From Methanosarcina horonobensis HB-1 = JCM 15518 (GTDB lineage: Archaea > Halobacteriota > Methanosarcinia > Methanosarcinales > Methanosarcinaceae), in the NCBI RefSeq assembly GCF_000970285.1, contig NZ_CP009516.1:1095036-1159035 (forward strand): a stretch of 64,000 bases of DNA, in the 5' to 3' direction. Positions 38,414-47,012 of the stretch are shown here, piece after piece. Position 1 is the stretch's first letter. Each line of letters starts with the position of its first letter. The translations under genes were made by a program, and so were the position numbers. The notes below the pieces were generated by a model. It ran no database searches. It was not told the origin of the DNA and saw only the letters and a program-made list of their open reading frames with translations.

Positions 38414-39286
38414 ATGATGCGCATTCTCGTTTTTTTTGGACTACTTTTTGGTTTATTTGGCATCTTCATGTCACAGTATATATTGCAGTATAGAACAATT
38501 TACCAATTATGGATCAAAGAGATTGTTTATTATACAGGTTCCTGTGGTTCTAAGGATAAGAATCAACTATGTAATCAGGAAGATTCTTTTTATAAAAATG
38601 GAAGCCAGATTTGCAGTCAGGTAGAATCTTATTGTAGAGAGATCTGTGACCTTGCCAATGCATTGATCATACTGTTCTTGGAAATTATAATCACTGGCCT
38701 TATATCACTTTATGTGTTAAAAATCAAATTAAATGAAGTAGACATATCACCCGGAGATATTGCCATCCTTCGAGGTGATCAGGCTTTAGTGTTCGTTCTT
38801 TTATTATCAGTACATTCAATATTGAAAGCGTCACATATAGACATACTCCACTCAGCTAAAACAAGTGAAATCGATAGAAAGCTGTTTCATATATGGTGTA
38901 AAGTGAACTGTCACACACTTAAAGCAGGCTTCCAGCAGAAACTGGAACCTCCCAGGATGTACGTACTTCTCAGAGACAAAATTATAGAACATTCCAGGAA
39001 CGAAAAACCTGCTCTAAATTCGGAAAATGAGAAAGAAGAAATGTTTATTTACGAATTTATAAGTAAACTAAAAGAAGATCAAAAGGAATGGAACCAGCTT
39101 CTGGCCCTATTGGAAGAGACTAGAGAAAGCAGCCGCTGGAACCCTCTATACAGACTGTTTGGAGACATAGACCAGGAATTTTTGAGATACTTGGTAGTAA
39201 TTGCGACAATAGAAATAATAGTTGTACTTGTATTATTGTTTGATTTACTACCTGAGTTTAGTTTTTCCGATGCACTTATGAGTTAA
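38414..39286 (+). CDS. Membrane protein of unknown function
   Basis: A 290-residue protein, starting at the ATG at 38414 behind GGTGA (a GTG at 38381 is in frame). It has an N-terminal hydrophobic helix and a Cys-rich outside loop of about 50 residues (SCGS, LCNQ, ICSQ, YCREIC). A second helix (about 79-100) and possibly a third (about 120) precede a cytoplasmic part of about 120 residues with charged helices, and the protein ends in a C-terminal helix (LVVIATIEIIVVLVLLF). I do not recognise the family. Its place in the restriction island makes a defence-related role conceivable but unproven. Confidence 0.6.
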   Translation: MMRILVFFGLLFGLFGIFMSQYILQYRTIYQLWIKEIVYYTGSCGSKDKNQLCNQEDSFYKNGSQICSQVESYCREICDLANALIILFLEIIITGLISLYVLKIKLNEVDISPGDIAILRGDQALVFVLLLSVHSILKASHIDILHSAKTSEIDRKLFHIWCKVNCHTLKAGFQQKLEPPRMYVLLRDKIIEHSRNEKPALNSENEKEEMFIYEFISKLKEDQKEWNQLLALLEETRESSRWNPLYRLFGDIDQEFLRYLVVIATIEIIVVLVLLFDLLPEFSFSDALMS

Positions 39287-39641
39287 TCATTTTTCGGAAC
39301 TAATTAAAAATAAGTGGGTCTGTACATAGTTTATAAATATATTTTTCTGCTAGTGGCTAAGGCAATTGTTTTTAAAAATCTATTAAAATCCAACGGAGCC
39401 AGCAAAAAATAGAAAAGAACATATTTAAACTAAAATCCGGCAGGCAGTTTTGAATAAATGCTTTTTGAAAAGCGGGGAACTTTATTAGCTGTTTTTAATG
39501 TGTCTTGTCACGCTCGACGAAGGAGAGCGGCCTTGCCGATGAAAAAGGAGAAAAAAGAATTTATACTCTTCATAAATGAATTAATTTAAAGGGTTTAATT
39601 ATTTATGCTCTAAGTGGAAACCTTAATGAATTGAAATTTAC
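39287..39641. other. Intergenic, no gene seen
   Basis: AT-rich with one GC-richer block (CACGCTCGACGAAGGAGAGCG) near 39508. It may contain further debris of the neighbouring pseudogene. Confidence 0.3.
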
Positions 39642-40235
39642 TCAAACTTTTTCCTTATTAAGTAACTTATTTGAACCTTCCCTATCAATGCTTGCTGCCC
39701 TTATCATATATGTTTCAAGAATTTCAATCATCTTTTTATCTTCTTTATCAACCGGAAGTCTTTGAGATTTTCCAAAACTTTCGGCTTTTTTCCTTCATTG
39801 AAAACTTCCAGCAACCATTTTCCTAGGCTTCAATTGAGATGATTACTACAAATTTTCGAATAATTCTCCAAAAACGATAACAGGAAAAATGTTATTTGTT
39901 TGAAGACATCTGCGGAAAGTCAGCCATATATAAATTCCAGACTTTTCAAATATTTCTTTTGAATCAAAAGCTTCCTTTGCTGATAAATAGGAAATTCTTC
40001 TTCCTGCAGGAGATCCGTCCGATTTTTTTCTCCATATCTCTTCAGAATTTAACTCTTCAATCCAAATATTGTATAAGTTCGTATAATAATCAGTTGTATC
40101 GGTATGTAACTTTTTATGAAATGCTCCTGGGCATTCTTCTAAAGCAATTTTGAAGTAATCTGGTACTTCTTCTCTTGATTTGTCGGCCAGAATATTTTCC
40201 AGTGAACTTATGTTAAATATCTTTGATTCAATAAA
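39642..40235 (-). pseudogene. Degraded gene of unknown family
   Basis: A 129-codon frame without start (40235 down to a TAG at 39846) has good protein character: SREEVPDYFKIALEECPGAF, YYTNLYNIWIEELNSEEIWR and RRISYLSAKEAFDSKEIF. After the stop, coding-like pieces continue in other frames (KWLLEVFNEGKKPKVLENLK; then DKKMIEILETYMIRAASIDR up to TGA at 39642-39644). Several indels or stops are thus needed. I do not recognise the family. Confidence 0.45.
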
Positions 40236-40343
40236 TTAAAAATCAGTCTTAAATATTTATAATTTCCTGAAGAACTTAAATACTAAAATATTTTTATAAA
40301 AAACCAAAAAGGTAATATTTTCTACAAACCTTAGATAATATTC

Positions 40344-40748
40344 TCATCTTTCACTAATTCGTCCTTTAGATAACAAATAACCAATAGCTGCACCCAAAAA
40401 TCCTACAATTGCCTGCCCTTCAATAATTCTAACATATGCAAGGATTCCAGCCATTATAATGATAATAGCTGCTAAAACGTACATTCCAACAAGATTCCAT
40501 TTTCGTTCAGTAGTTCCTCTTTTTCCCCAGTTTTCTAATACTTGATGTGCTTCTTCCCATCTGATTTTCTCAATAACGGTCTGCCAGTTTACTGCCGGAT
40601 TTAATTGTCCATTTTCATCTATCATGTAGGTACCTGGCCTTATTGGACAAAACTCTCCTTGTTCATCTACACAATAGACACCTGGAGCAGGTCTTAAATC
40701 TTGGTTGACTCCTTTATCTTCTGTCTCAGGTTTATTTATGGTTTCCAT
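40344..40748 (-). CDS. Hypothetical protein with two C-terminal membrane helices
   Basis: A 134-residue protein. The N-terminal half has two similar segments, APGVYCVDEQGEF and RPGTYMIDENGQL, a short internal duplication of the form PGxYxxDExGx. A charged helix (EKIRWEEAHQVLENWGK) follows, then two hydrophobic helices (LVGMYVLAAIIIIMAGILAY and AIVGFLGAAIGYLL). Its start overlaps the end of the hsdS remnant by 17 bases. The function is unknown. Confidence 0.65.
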   Translation of the reverse strand: METINKPETEDKGVNQDLRPAPGVYCVDEQGEFCPIRPGTYMIDENGQLNPAVNWQTVIEKIRWEEAHQVLENWGKRGTTERKWNLVGMYVLAAIIIIMAGILAYVRIIEGQAIVGFLGAAIGYLLSKGRISER

Positions 40749-41523
40749 TATATAGACTCCGTTGTTCTGAGTTCGTTAAGACTCTTATTTTCCCAGAAAT
40801 TAGTTTTGGAAGTAAAGAATCACGAGTTTGAGAAAGTATTTTGTTTTCCTTTTGATTCTGAATTACTCTTTGGAACAAATCATCTACAATCTTGTTAAAT
40901 TTTTCTATTTTGTTGACTGGGGGCTCTACAGTCAATTTGTTTTTCTTAAAGCTGTTTACATCCAATCCCCAAATGACTGAGCCAGTATGATACGATAAAA
41001 CGATAAAGTTTCAATCTGTGTAAAATAAAGATGAAAATGTAAATAATTTTTATATCTATCATCAAAAGGAGTAACTTTTGTTATATGATGAGAAAAGACC
41101 CCTGTCTCATCTCTATAGTTGTGAGGGAAATACACAATAGCAGGAAATCCGAGAAGCCTTCTATCTTTTGTCTGTTCTGTATTGAGGATAATAAGGTCCC
41201 CTTCTCTAACAAGATGCCGTTCCTTTGTTCTATCACTCTGAATCCAAGCATACTCTGGTTTGAATCCGCCTCCCTCATACACATTATTCAGTGTGACGAA
41301 TACTTTACTAGGAGGTTCAGTAAACTTCTCAGATCCTTTATATGAAAATCCTTTCACAAAATCAGCAAGTTCACTTATCGACTTTACTCCCCACCCCTCC
41401 GGAATCTCCCCCAAATCCTAATCAACCATTCTGCCACCGCTTGATTTGTAAGGGTTTCCGTTTTCATTCGGGAACTCGAAATCGATGAACCAGCGTTTGA
41501 AGAGTGTTTGGACGATTTTTTAA
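40732..41523 (-). pseudogene. Broken hsdS (second target-recognition domain of another type I system)
   Basis: Three pieces in order: QTLFKRWFIDFEFPNENGNP with KSSGGRMVD (41523-41427), then an in-frame TAG at about 41424-41426; the target-recognition domain from DLGEIPEGWGVKSISELADF to LSFYRIILAQSFGDW (down to 40956); and, after a one-base frame change, DVNSFKKNKLTVEPPVNKI, with the closing coiled helix and LLPKLISGKIRV (40965-40732). The first recognition domain is missing. The conserved linker sequence places this as the downstream half of an HsdS. It belongs with the hsdR remnant at 37164-37612 rather than with the intact system. Confidence 0.75.
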
Positions 41524-41653
41524 TGATTTTTTATAGGAACCTGGCCTTGCTTTATATCCCAATTTTTCCAGTATTTCATTTGAAGAACGGGGGCAAAAGA
41601 TTGTTTTCAATTAATGAGAAATATCATACAATAAATATTTCTTCATCATGCAC

Positions 41654-42751
41654 TCAACCTATTTTCCCGATCATGGAAAGAAAGCTGTCTCTTAATCTTT
41701 CTCTTGTGGAGTCCGAAAGGCCTTCGAGCTTATCGAGGGCTTTCAGTGCCTGCTCAAAATAGTATTTTGCAAGGGCAGGATCTATCTCAAGGTAGGTTGC
41801 TCCCATAATAACATACAGATACAGGAAATCCTCGTATTTTGCGGTAAGTCTGCTGTAAAGTTCCTGAATCCTGGCGAATTCTCTTTTTTCTGCCAGTTCG
41901 GATATGTAAAGTCCTGTAAGTTCGTAAAACTCCTGGCCGTTGTCCAGCAGGAAATCGAATTTTTCCGAATCATTCATTGAAAGGAATTTGCTTTCAATTT
42001 CTGCCATCAGTTCTTCTTCTGTTAGCTCTCCTTCATTTAGCTCTCCTTCGGTCAATCTTTCTTCAGTCAGTTTTTCTCTTTCACCCTTCTTTTCTTTCTT
42101 CTCTCCTTCATTTTTTTCTCCATATCCCTCTACACTTCCATATTCCCCTACATCTCCATGTTCTTCTCCATACTCCTCTCCATATTCTTCTACAAACTCG
42201 AAATAATCTTCCTCTTCCCCTTTCATGAGCATCAGGTCCGCATGTTTGCTTGAGAGACCCATTTCAGCAGCAAGCTTCTTTATGCTCTTCTCATACTCTT
42301 CCTTTTCTTCTTTGGTAAAAAAATCCATAATATAGGCTACCCATTTTATATATGCCTGCTCATCTTCCATCCAGGACCTGTTATCGATAACCTCAAGAAC
42401 GTAGTCTATTACCAGCTTCAATTCATGGAGGGTTACCGGTTTTTCTTTAAGGACTTCTATCAGGCTTCTGACAGTCTCTTTTTCGAGATCCTGATTAAAA
42501 AAGGAAATATTTCTGCTGCAATTTTTTCTTATATTCTTCAGTGCTAATGCTGCATCCCTATCCGTTATTTTTCGATTTGCCTCGTAAAAATACCTGGCAA
42601 TCGAATACTCAACCGTTCCGATATACTCAGCGTATTCATACTCCAGACCCTGCAGGCTTTTTATTTTCTTTACTTCAGGCGTATCGGGTGCAAGATGCCG
42701 GAAAAGCGAGTCTTCCTCTTCTTTAAGTCTATCCTTGGTTCCATCGTTCAT
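41654..42751 (-). CDS. Hypothetical acidic protein with Glu/Tyr/Gly-rich linker
   Basis: A 365-residue soluble protein. Residues 1-185 look helical (for example EYEYAEYIGTVEYSIARYFY and TLHELKLVIDYVLEVIDNRS). Then comes a low-complexity linker at about 188-250 made of EEYGEEYGEEHG, then KKEKKGEREK and LTEERLTEGELNEGELTEEE. The last 110 residues look like TPR-type helices (YEDFLYLYVIMGATYLEIDP, ALAKYYFEQALKALDKLEG). I do not recognise the N-terminal domain; scaffolding is plausible. Confidence 0.7.
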   Translation of the reverse strand: MNDGTKDRLKEEEDSLFRHLAPDTPEVKKIKSLQGLEYEYAEYIGTVEYSIARYFYEANRKITDRDAALALKNIRKNCSRNISFFNQDLEKETVRSLIEVLKEKPVTLHELKLVIDYVLEVIDNRSWMEDEQAYIKWVAYIMDFFTKEEKEEYEKSIKKLAAEMGLSSKHADLMLMKGEEEDYFEFVEEYGEEYGEEHGDVGEYGSVEGYGEKNEGEKKEKKGEREKLTEERLTEGELNEGELTEEELMAEIESKFLSMNDSEKFDFLLDNGQEFYELTGLYISELAEKREFARIQELYSRLTAKYEDFLYLYVIMGATYLEIDPALAKYYFEQALKALDKLEGLSDSTRERLRDSFLSMIGKIG

Positions 42752-42886
42752 AGCTTTTCTCTCCTTTACTACCTGCCTTCCTTCGTTTCTTCTCTCTTTA
42801 CTTTCATGACGTTCATGAGTTCAATGAATGCATTTAAGACCTGATATACGTCAAAGGCTTGAAGTTCCGTTAAAATCCTAAATCCA

Positions 42887-43318
42887 TTAATTAGAAGTTC
42901 TCCAATTCATCAAAATCTGCACACAGCCCGTATGCTCGTCAACATCTTCCCCGACTGCTCTAAATCCGCTCTTTTCATAAAAGATAATGGCCTTTTTGTT
43001 ATCCCTGTAAACCTTAAGGGAGAGACTTCCTTTCAGGATTTTTGCATGTTCGAGAAGCGCTCTTCCTGTTCCTTTTTCCTGCGCTTCGGGAGCTACGAAA
43101 AGGGCACACACATTTTCTCCTACAAGCGAAATAAAACCTGTAACCTTTCCTTCCCGCTCAAAAACATAATTCTCCGCAAGAGGCAGGTATTTTTCCTCCA
43201 TTGCTGATTTATACGAAGCCCAGAAGGTGGCTAGCACAAAAGGATGGGCAATGACTGAAGCATCGTACCAGATCCTTACCATCTCTTCAAGGTCTGTTTC
43301 CTTATAAGTTCGGATCAA
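42887..43318 (-). CDS. GNAT-family N-acetyltransferase
   Basis: A 143-residue acetyltransferase. The start IRTYKETDLEEMVRIWYDAS, the strand GKVTGFISLVGENVCALFVA, the acetyl-CoA loop APEAQEKGTGRALLEHAK (Q/R-x-x-G-x-G/A type) and the ending AIIFYEKSGFRAVGE are typical. The start codon is TTG at 43318. The acceptor is unknown; FYEKSGF-type enzymes include RimI- and YjaB-like proteins. Confidence 0.88.
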   Translation of the reverse strand: MIRTYKETDLEEMVRIWYDASVIAHPFVLATFWASYKSAMEEKYLPLAENYVFEREGKVTGFISLVGENVCALFVAPEAQEKGTGRALLEHAKILKGSLSLKVYRDNKKAIIFYEKSGFRAVGEDVDEHTGCVQILMNWRTSN

Positions 43319-43566
43319 TTTCCCAGATTCCTTTTCCCTATTGGGGTAATTTCTTCCGGCAGGATTATTATATTGATTAAAAATTAAAATTATGCTCTTA
43401 TATATTGAATGATAGAATCTATCGTTAAATAGGTTATTGAGAAACGCCTGTCACAGTATGCGGCAGTATTCAGAAAAGAATAGACCGAAAAATGCTTCGG
43501 CCGAAAAAAAGGCTTTAATGAAGAATGTTCCGAGTCAAAAAGAAAAATCGGACAATTTCTTGTATT

Positions 43567-43734
43567 TTAATCTGACTCAATCTGCCTGATCAAGTCGTTT
43601 GCATATCTTTCGGATACTTCCACCTGCGGGCTGCAGGGCACAACCCTTACCAGTTTCCCGAACTGGGCCACATATATCTTGGGCCCGTGTGAAGTTTTCA
43701 CCTTCGTAAAGGTATATCCCTTTGGAAAGGTCAT
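43567..43734 (-). CDS. Small conserved-looking protein (55 residues)
   Basis: An ATG at 43734 stands behind a strong GGAGG (43746-43750 on the plus strand as CCTCC). The product begins MTFPKGYTFTKVKTSHGPKI and continues VAQFGKLVRVVPCSPQVEVS, then a helix ERYANDLIRQIESD. It looks like a small beta-rich protein. The very good ribosome-binding site and sensible composition support a real gene. I do not know the family. Confidence 0.75.
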   Translation of the reverse strand: MTFPKGYTFTKVKTSHGPKIYVAQFGKLVRVVPCSPQVEVSERYANDLIRQIESD

Positions 43735-44148
43735 TTTCTTAACCTCCTACTAATTAATATATCTGCTCTGTCATATAAGCATTTTTAAAATTAACGATCA
43801 TTACATTTTATGGATACAGCAATTGAATTATTTTTGACATTTATCTCATTTGGGAGATAATTTATATTTTATGAAAAGAGATATTTCGTAAGTCTTCCCC
43901 AAATACAAAGGTTATTTTTAAGACCTGGTTAACAGTCTTAGTCTCTTCTAATTTATTCAGAATCGTTTATTGCTTCACAATAATAGAAAAGGATGGCTCT
44001 TTAGCAGTAAACCGGATAGACTAACAGGATGATAGAGGGATGATAGAGGGATGATAGAAAATGAGATAAAACAGAGAGAATTGAGATCAGTAACGTAAGT
44101 GAGGTAAAGATGCACTTCTTGCTGTAACAAAACATTAAAGGAAAAAAA
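43735..44148. repeat. Intergenic with three 11-bp tandem repeats
   Basis: GATGATAGAGG is repeated at 44028, 44039 and (as GATGATAGAAA) 44050. A CATTTATCTCATTTGGGAGATAA foldback lies near 43840-43862. No gene is seen. Confidence 0.55.
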
Positions 44149-44571
44149 TTATCGGAATTTTTCCAGCACTTTTAGCAGTTCTTCCTCATCTCTTGCCAGG
44201 GAAACAATAGACATTTCTATCATCAGGTTAACGATTCCATCCGAAAGCTCCCTGAAATCAGTCCTGAGTCCTATAACAGGTTTTCCTTTTGCGTATGCAT
44301 AACCTGCCTCCCAGGCTGTTCCGGAATCCACATCCACGCCGTCAAGAACTGCGACGACAATATCTGAGGCGTCCACGCCCTCCACACACTTCACAAATAT
44401 ACATTCCTGGTTCTGCCTTTCGCGCTCCTGTGCCGCGTCCTCTGCATCTTCCTGGGGTAAAAAAACAGAAAAACCGTTATTGAGCAGCATATCTTTCAGT
44501 TTCTGGTTGTACTCTAGTTCGGCGTGTGTAAAGAGGGGGGCCGCAATGTAGATTATCTTTTTTTTGCTCAA
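44149..44571 (-). CDS. Nucleoside 2-deoxyribosyltransferase-like protein
   Basis: A 140-residue protein of the Nuc_deoxyrib_tr family, which moves or hydrolyses the N-glycosidic bond of deoxynucleosides or nucleotides. IYIAAPLFTHAELEYNQKL, VAVLDGVDVDSGTAWEAGYA with the catalytic glutamate, and GKPVIGLRTDFR match. The start is TTG at 44571 behind GGAGG. The substrate is unknown; some relatives are nucleotide-pool cleaners. Confidence 0.88.
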   Translation of the reverse strand: MSKKKIIYIAAPLFTHAELEYNQKLKDMLLNNGFSVFLPQEDAEDAAQERERQNQECIFVKCVEGVDASDIVVAVLDGVDVDSGTAWEAGYAYAKGKPVIGLRTDFRELSDGIVNLMIEMSIVSLARDEEELLKVLEKFR

Positions 44572-44823
44572 GTTTCTTTCCTCCTGTTCCTCCGGAAGTC
44601 AGCACTCATAAGAGTTTTCTGCATGAAAAAAGGCTGATAAAGATAAAATACTTTACCTTCTGTTTCAATTCTCTCAGAGATATTTACTTAATTGAAGCTG
44701 ATATGAACCTGATCAGAACGTTCTGGAATACTCTTATATATCTATAAATTTAAACTGTACTGTCTTAATATTAATTATACGACTTTATTAAGGGGTAATA
44801 TAACGGTCAGGAACTTTTCAGCA

Positions 44824-45288
44824 GTGAAGGGCTCAGATGAAAAGGGAATTGCTCCTGTTGTCGGAACGGCGGTTACAATATTCATTGTTTTTATTCTTGC
44901 AGGCCTGGTCTCTTCAGCCTTTTTCGAGGAATACGGGGTTTCCTCCTATAAGGGATCGCCAGCAGCAAAGCTTCAGATCCAGTTTACTGAGGATGAAACC
45001 TCACTTGAATTCGAACATAGCGGAGGGGATCAGCTCTTTTTTGATAGTCCTTCTCTATCAGTTATTATGGATATTAATGATACTTCATATATGCTCAATG
45101 ATTCTACCCTGGGGACCCTGGAAACCGGTAAAAAAGGAGTTCTTGCTCTGAATAAGAGTGGACTTCCTGCAATGGAATTGAGTCCCGAGGATTTGGTTTC
45201 TGTAAAAATAGTTGATCATGAAAGCGGTGGCCTTATTGCAAAACATGATCTTGAGGTCAAAGGGCAGATAGTTGTATCTCCGGAATGA
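44824..45288 (+). CDS. Archaeal type IV pilin-like protein
   Basis: A 154-residue protein starting with GTG. The N-terminus MKGSDEKGIAPVVGTAVTIF, with a hydrophobic helix to about residue 33, is the archaeal pilin (DUF1628/PilA) pattern: a short basic leader, likely cleavage before the helix and a polymerisation helix. The remaining 120 residues are beta-rich (SLEFEHSGGDQLFFDS). No prepilin peptidase or assembly ATPase is in the window. It could form an adhesion pilus or be a single secreted subunit. Confidence 0.8.
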   Translation: MKGSDEKGIAPVVGTAVTIFIVFILAGLVSSAFFEEYGVSSYKGSPAAKLQIQFTEDETSLEFEHSGGDQLFFDSPSLSVIMDINDTSYMLNDSTLGTLETGKKGVLALNKSGLPAMELSPEDLVSVKIVDHESGGLIAKHDLEVKGQIVVSPE

Positions 45289-45414
45289 GCCTGAGACAGA
45301 ACCCTTACAGAGTGTCTTTTTTGCACAGCTAATAGTCCTTAAAACTCTCTCTCTGGTTTTTTCGATAACAAGCTTAATTATCTTGTATTGACATTACACT
45401 GGCAGTGAATACCC

Positions 45415-46428
45415 ATGATCAAGGCAGGAATTATAGGAGCTTCCGGTTATACAGGAGGAGAACTCCTGCGCTTACTTGTAAGCCATCCCGATGTCAGGCT
45501 TGAACTGGCAACTTCCAGGAATCTTGCAGGAAAACCCGTAGCAAGTACTCACAGGCACCTCGAAGGTTTTCTGGACTTAAAGTACGAAAATCCGGGGCTT
45601 GAAGAAATCAGGGAGCGCTGTGATGTAGTTTTTGTGGCTGTGCCTCACGGGACTGCTATGAACTATGTACCTGAACTTCTCGACGGCAGCACAAAAGTGA
45701 TCGATCTTAGCGCAGACTACAGACTTGATATCCCGGTATTTGAAAAAATCTATGGAATGAAGCATAGCGACCCGAGAAAATCAGTATACGGGCTAGTGGA
45801 ACTTCATCCTGAAGCTGCAAAGGAAGAGTTTGTGGCAAATCCCGGCTGTTTTCCTACAGGAGCAACCCTTGCAGCAGCCCCTCTTGCGGCAGCAGGCTTA
45901 ATAGATATTGCAGTCTTTGACTCCAAAACAGGGATTTCAGGAGCAGGAATTTCGCCAACGGAAACCTCTCATTACCCTAACCTTGCAGAAAATATTATTC
46001 CATATAAACTTACAGCTCACAGGCATAGGGCTGAGATAGTGCAGGAACTCACCAGGCTGGACGGAAAACTTCGAAACATCAATTTTACTCCCCATGTAAT
46101 TCCGTCCATAAGGGGGATCTTTACAACTGCTCATCTCTTTACGAAAGAGTCTCTTTCGACTGAAGATGTCAGGGAAATTTATGAGGAGTTTTACAGGAAT
46201 AAACCCTTTATTCGGCTCCCGGGAGGCGTCCCTTCCCTTACTGCGGTCAGAGGATCTAATTTCTGTGATATCGGTTTTGAAGCGGACAAGGAAAATAACA
46301 GGGTTGTAATACTCTCAGCAATCGATAATCTTGTCAAAGGAGCATCAGGGCAGGCTATTCAGAACATGAACCTCATGTTCGGGCTGGCTGAAACCCGTGG
46401 ACTCTGGCTGCCTGCAGCAGCACCTTAA
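45415..46428 (+). CDS. argC: N-acetyl-gamma-glutamyl-phosphate reductase
   Basis: A 337-residue enzyme reducing N-acetylglutamyl phosphate to the semialdehyde in arginine synthesis. NADP-binding GIIGASGYTGGELLRLL opens the protein; the catalytic cysteine is C145 in NPGCFPTGA, and HRHRAEIVQEL, IRGIFTTAHLF and NLVKGASGQAIQNMN are conserved. It stands about 100 bases ahead of a CBS gene and near argJ, so it belongs to an arginine cluster. Confidence 0.96.
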   Translation: MIKAGIIGASGYTGGELLRLLVSHPDVRLELATSRNLAGKPVASTHRHLEGFLDLKYENPGLEEIRERCDVVFVAVPHGTAMNYVPELLDGSTKVIDLSADYRLDIPVFEKIYGMKHSDPRKSVYGLVELHPEAAKEEFVANPGCFPTGATLAAAPLAAAGLIDIAVFDSKTGISGAGISPTETSHYPNLAENIIPYKLTAHRHRAEIVQELTRLDGKLRNINFTPHVIPSIRGIFTTAHLFTKESLSTEDVREIYEEFYRNKPFIRLPGGVPSLTAVRGSNFCDIGFEADKENNRVVILSAIDNLVKGASGQAIQNMNLMFGLAETRGLWLPAAAP

Positions 46429-46530
46429 GTATGAAATAGAATGTAAGTATGGGACAGAATAGTAGCAGGCGAGAACATATAACTGGTAACGGATTAAAAT
46501 AAAGAATGAAATTTATCTTGGGGTAGTCCG

Positions 46531-46995
46531 ATGAAAGTAAAAGATGTCATGAACCCTGATGTTGTCTTCTGCAAGCCTGACGACACAGTCCGGGAAGCTG
46601 CAAAGATCCTTAAGGAAAACAACATTAGTGGAGCTCCTGTCCTTGAGGACGGAAAGCTTGTAGGGATAGTAAGTGAGGGTGACCTGCTTGAACTGCTGGT
46701 AATTCCAGAAAAGGGAAACCTCTGGCTTCCGAGTCCTTTTGAAGTTATAGAAGTTCCTATAAGGGAACTTCTGAGTTGGGAAGAAACAAAAAAGATGCTT
46801 TCTGACGTAGGTTCTACAAGGATAGAAGAAATTATGACAAGGGATGTGCACATAATCTCTTCCGAAGCATCCGTCGAAGAAGCCTCGGAGCTTATGGTCA
46901 GGCACAGGATCAACAGGCTTCCGGTAATGGAAAATGATCGTGTTGTCGGGATTGTCACGCGTGGAGACATCATAGAAGGTCTTGCAAAACTTTGA
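46531..46995 (+). CDS. Two-CBS-domain protein
   Basis: A 154-residue protein consisting only of a CBS pair: MKVKDVMNPDVVFCKPDDTV, NNISGAPVLEDGKLVGIVSE in the first half and EEIMTRDVHIISSEASVEEA, RINRLPVMENDRVVGIVTRG in the second. CBS pairs sense adenine nucleotides or SAM. It is placed between argC and argJ, 17 bases before argJ, and may report energy state to arginine synthesis or just be co-transcribed. Confidence 0.92.
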   Translation: MKVKDVMNPDVVFCKPDDTVREAAKILKENNISGAPVLEDGKLVGIVSEGDLLELLVIPEKGNLWLPSPFEVIEVPIRELLSWEETKKMLSDVGSTRIEEIMTRDVHIISSEASVEEASELMVRHRINRLPVMENDRVVGIVTRGDIIEGLAKL

Positions 46996-47012
46996 GTTAA
47001 AGGAGTGTTTTA

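Noticed and set aside
39896-40153. Plus-strand 85-codon frame
   Set aside because: The opposite strand has better coding character over the same bases, though interrupted; the plus-strand product is just Leu/Phe/Lys-rich.
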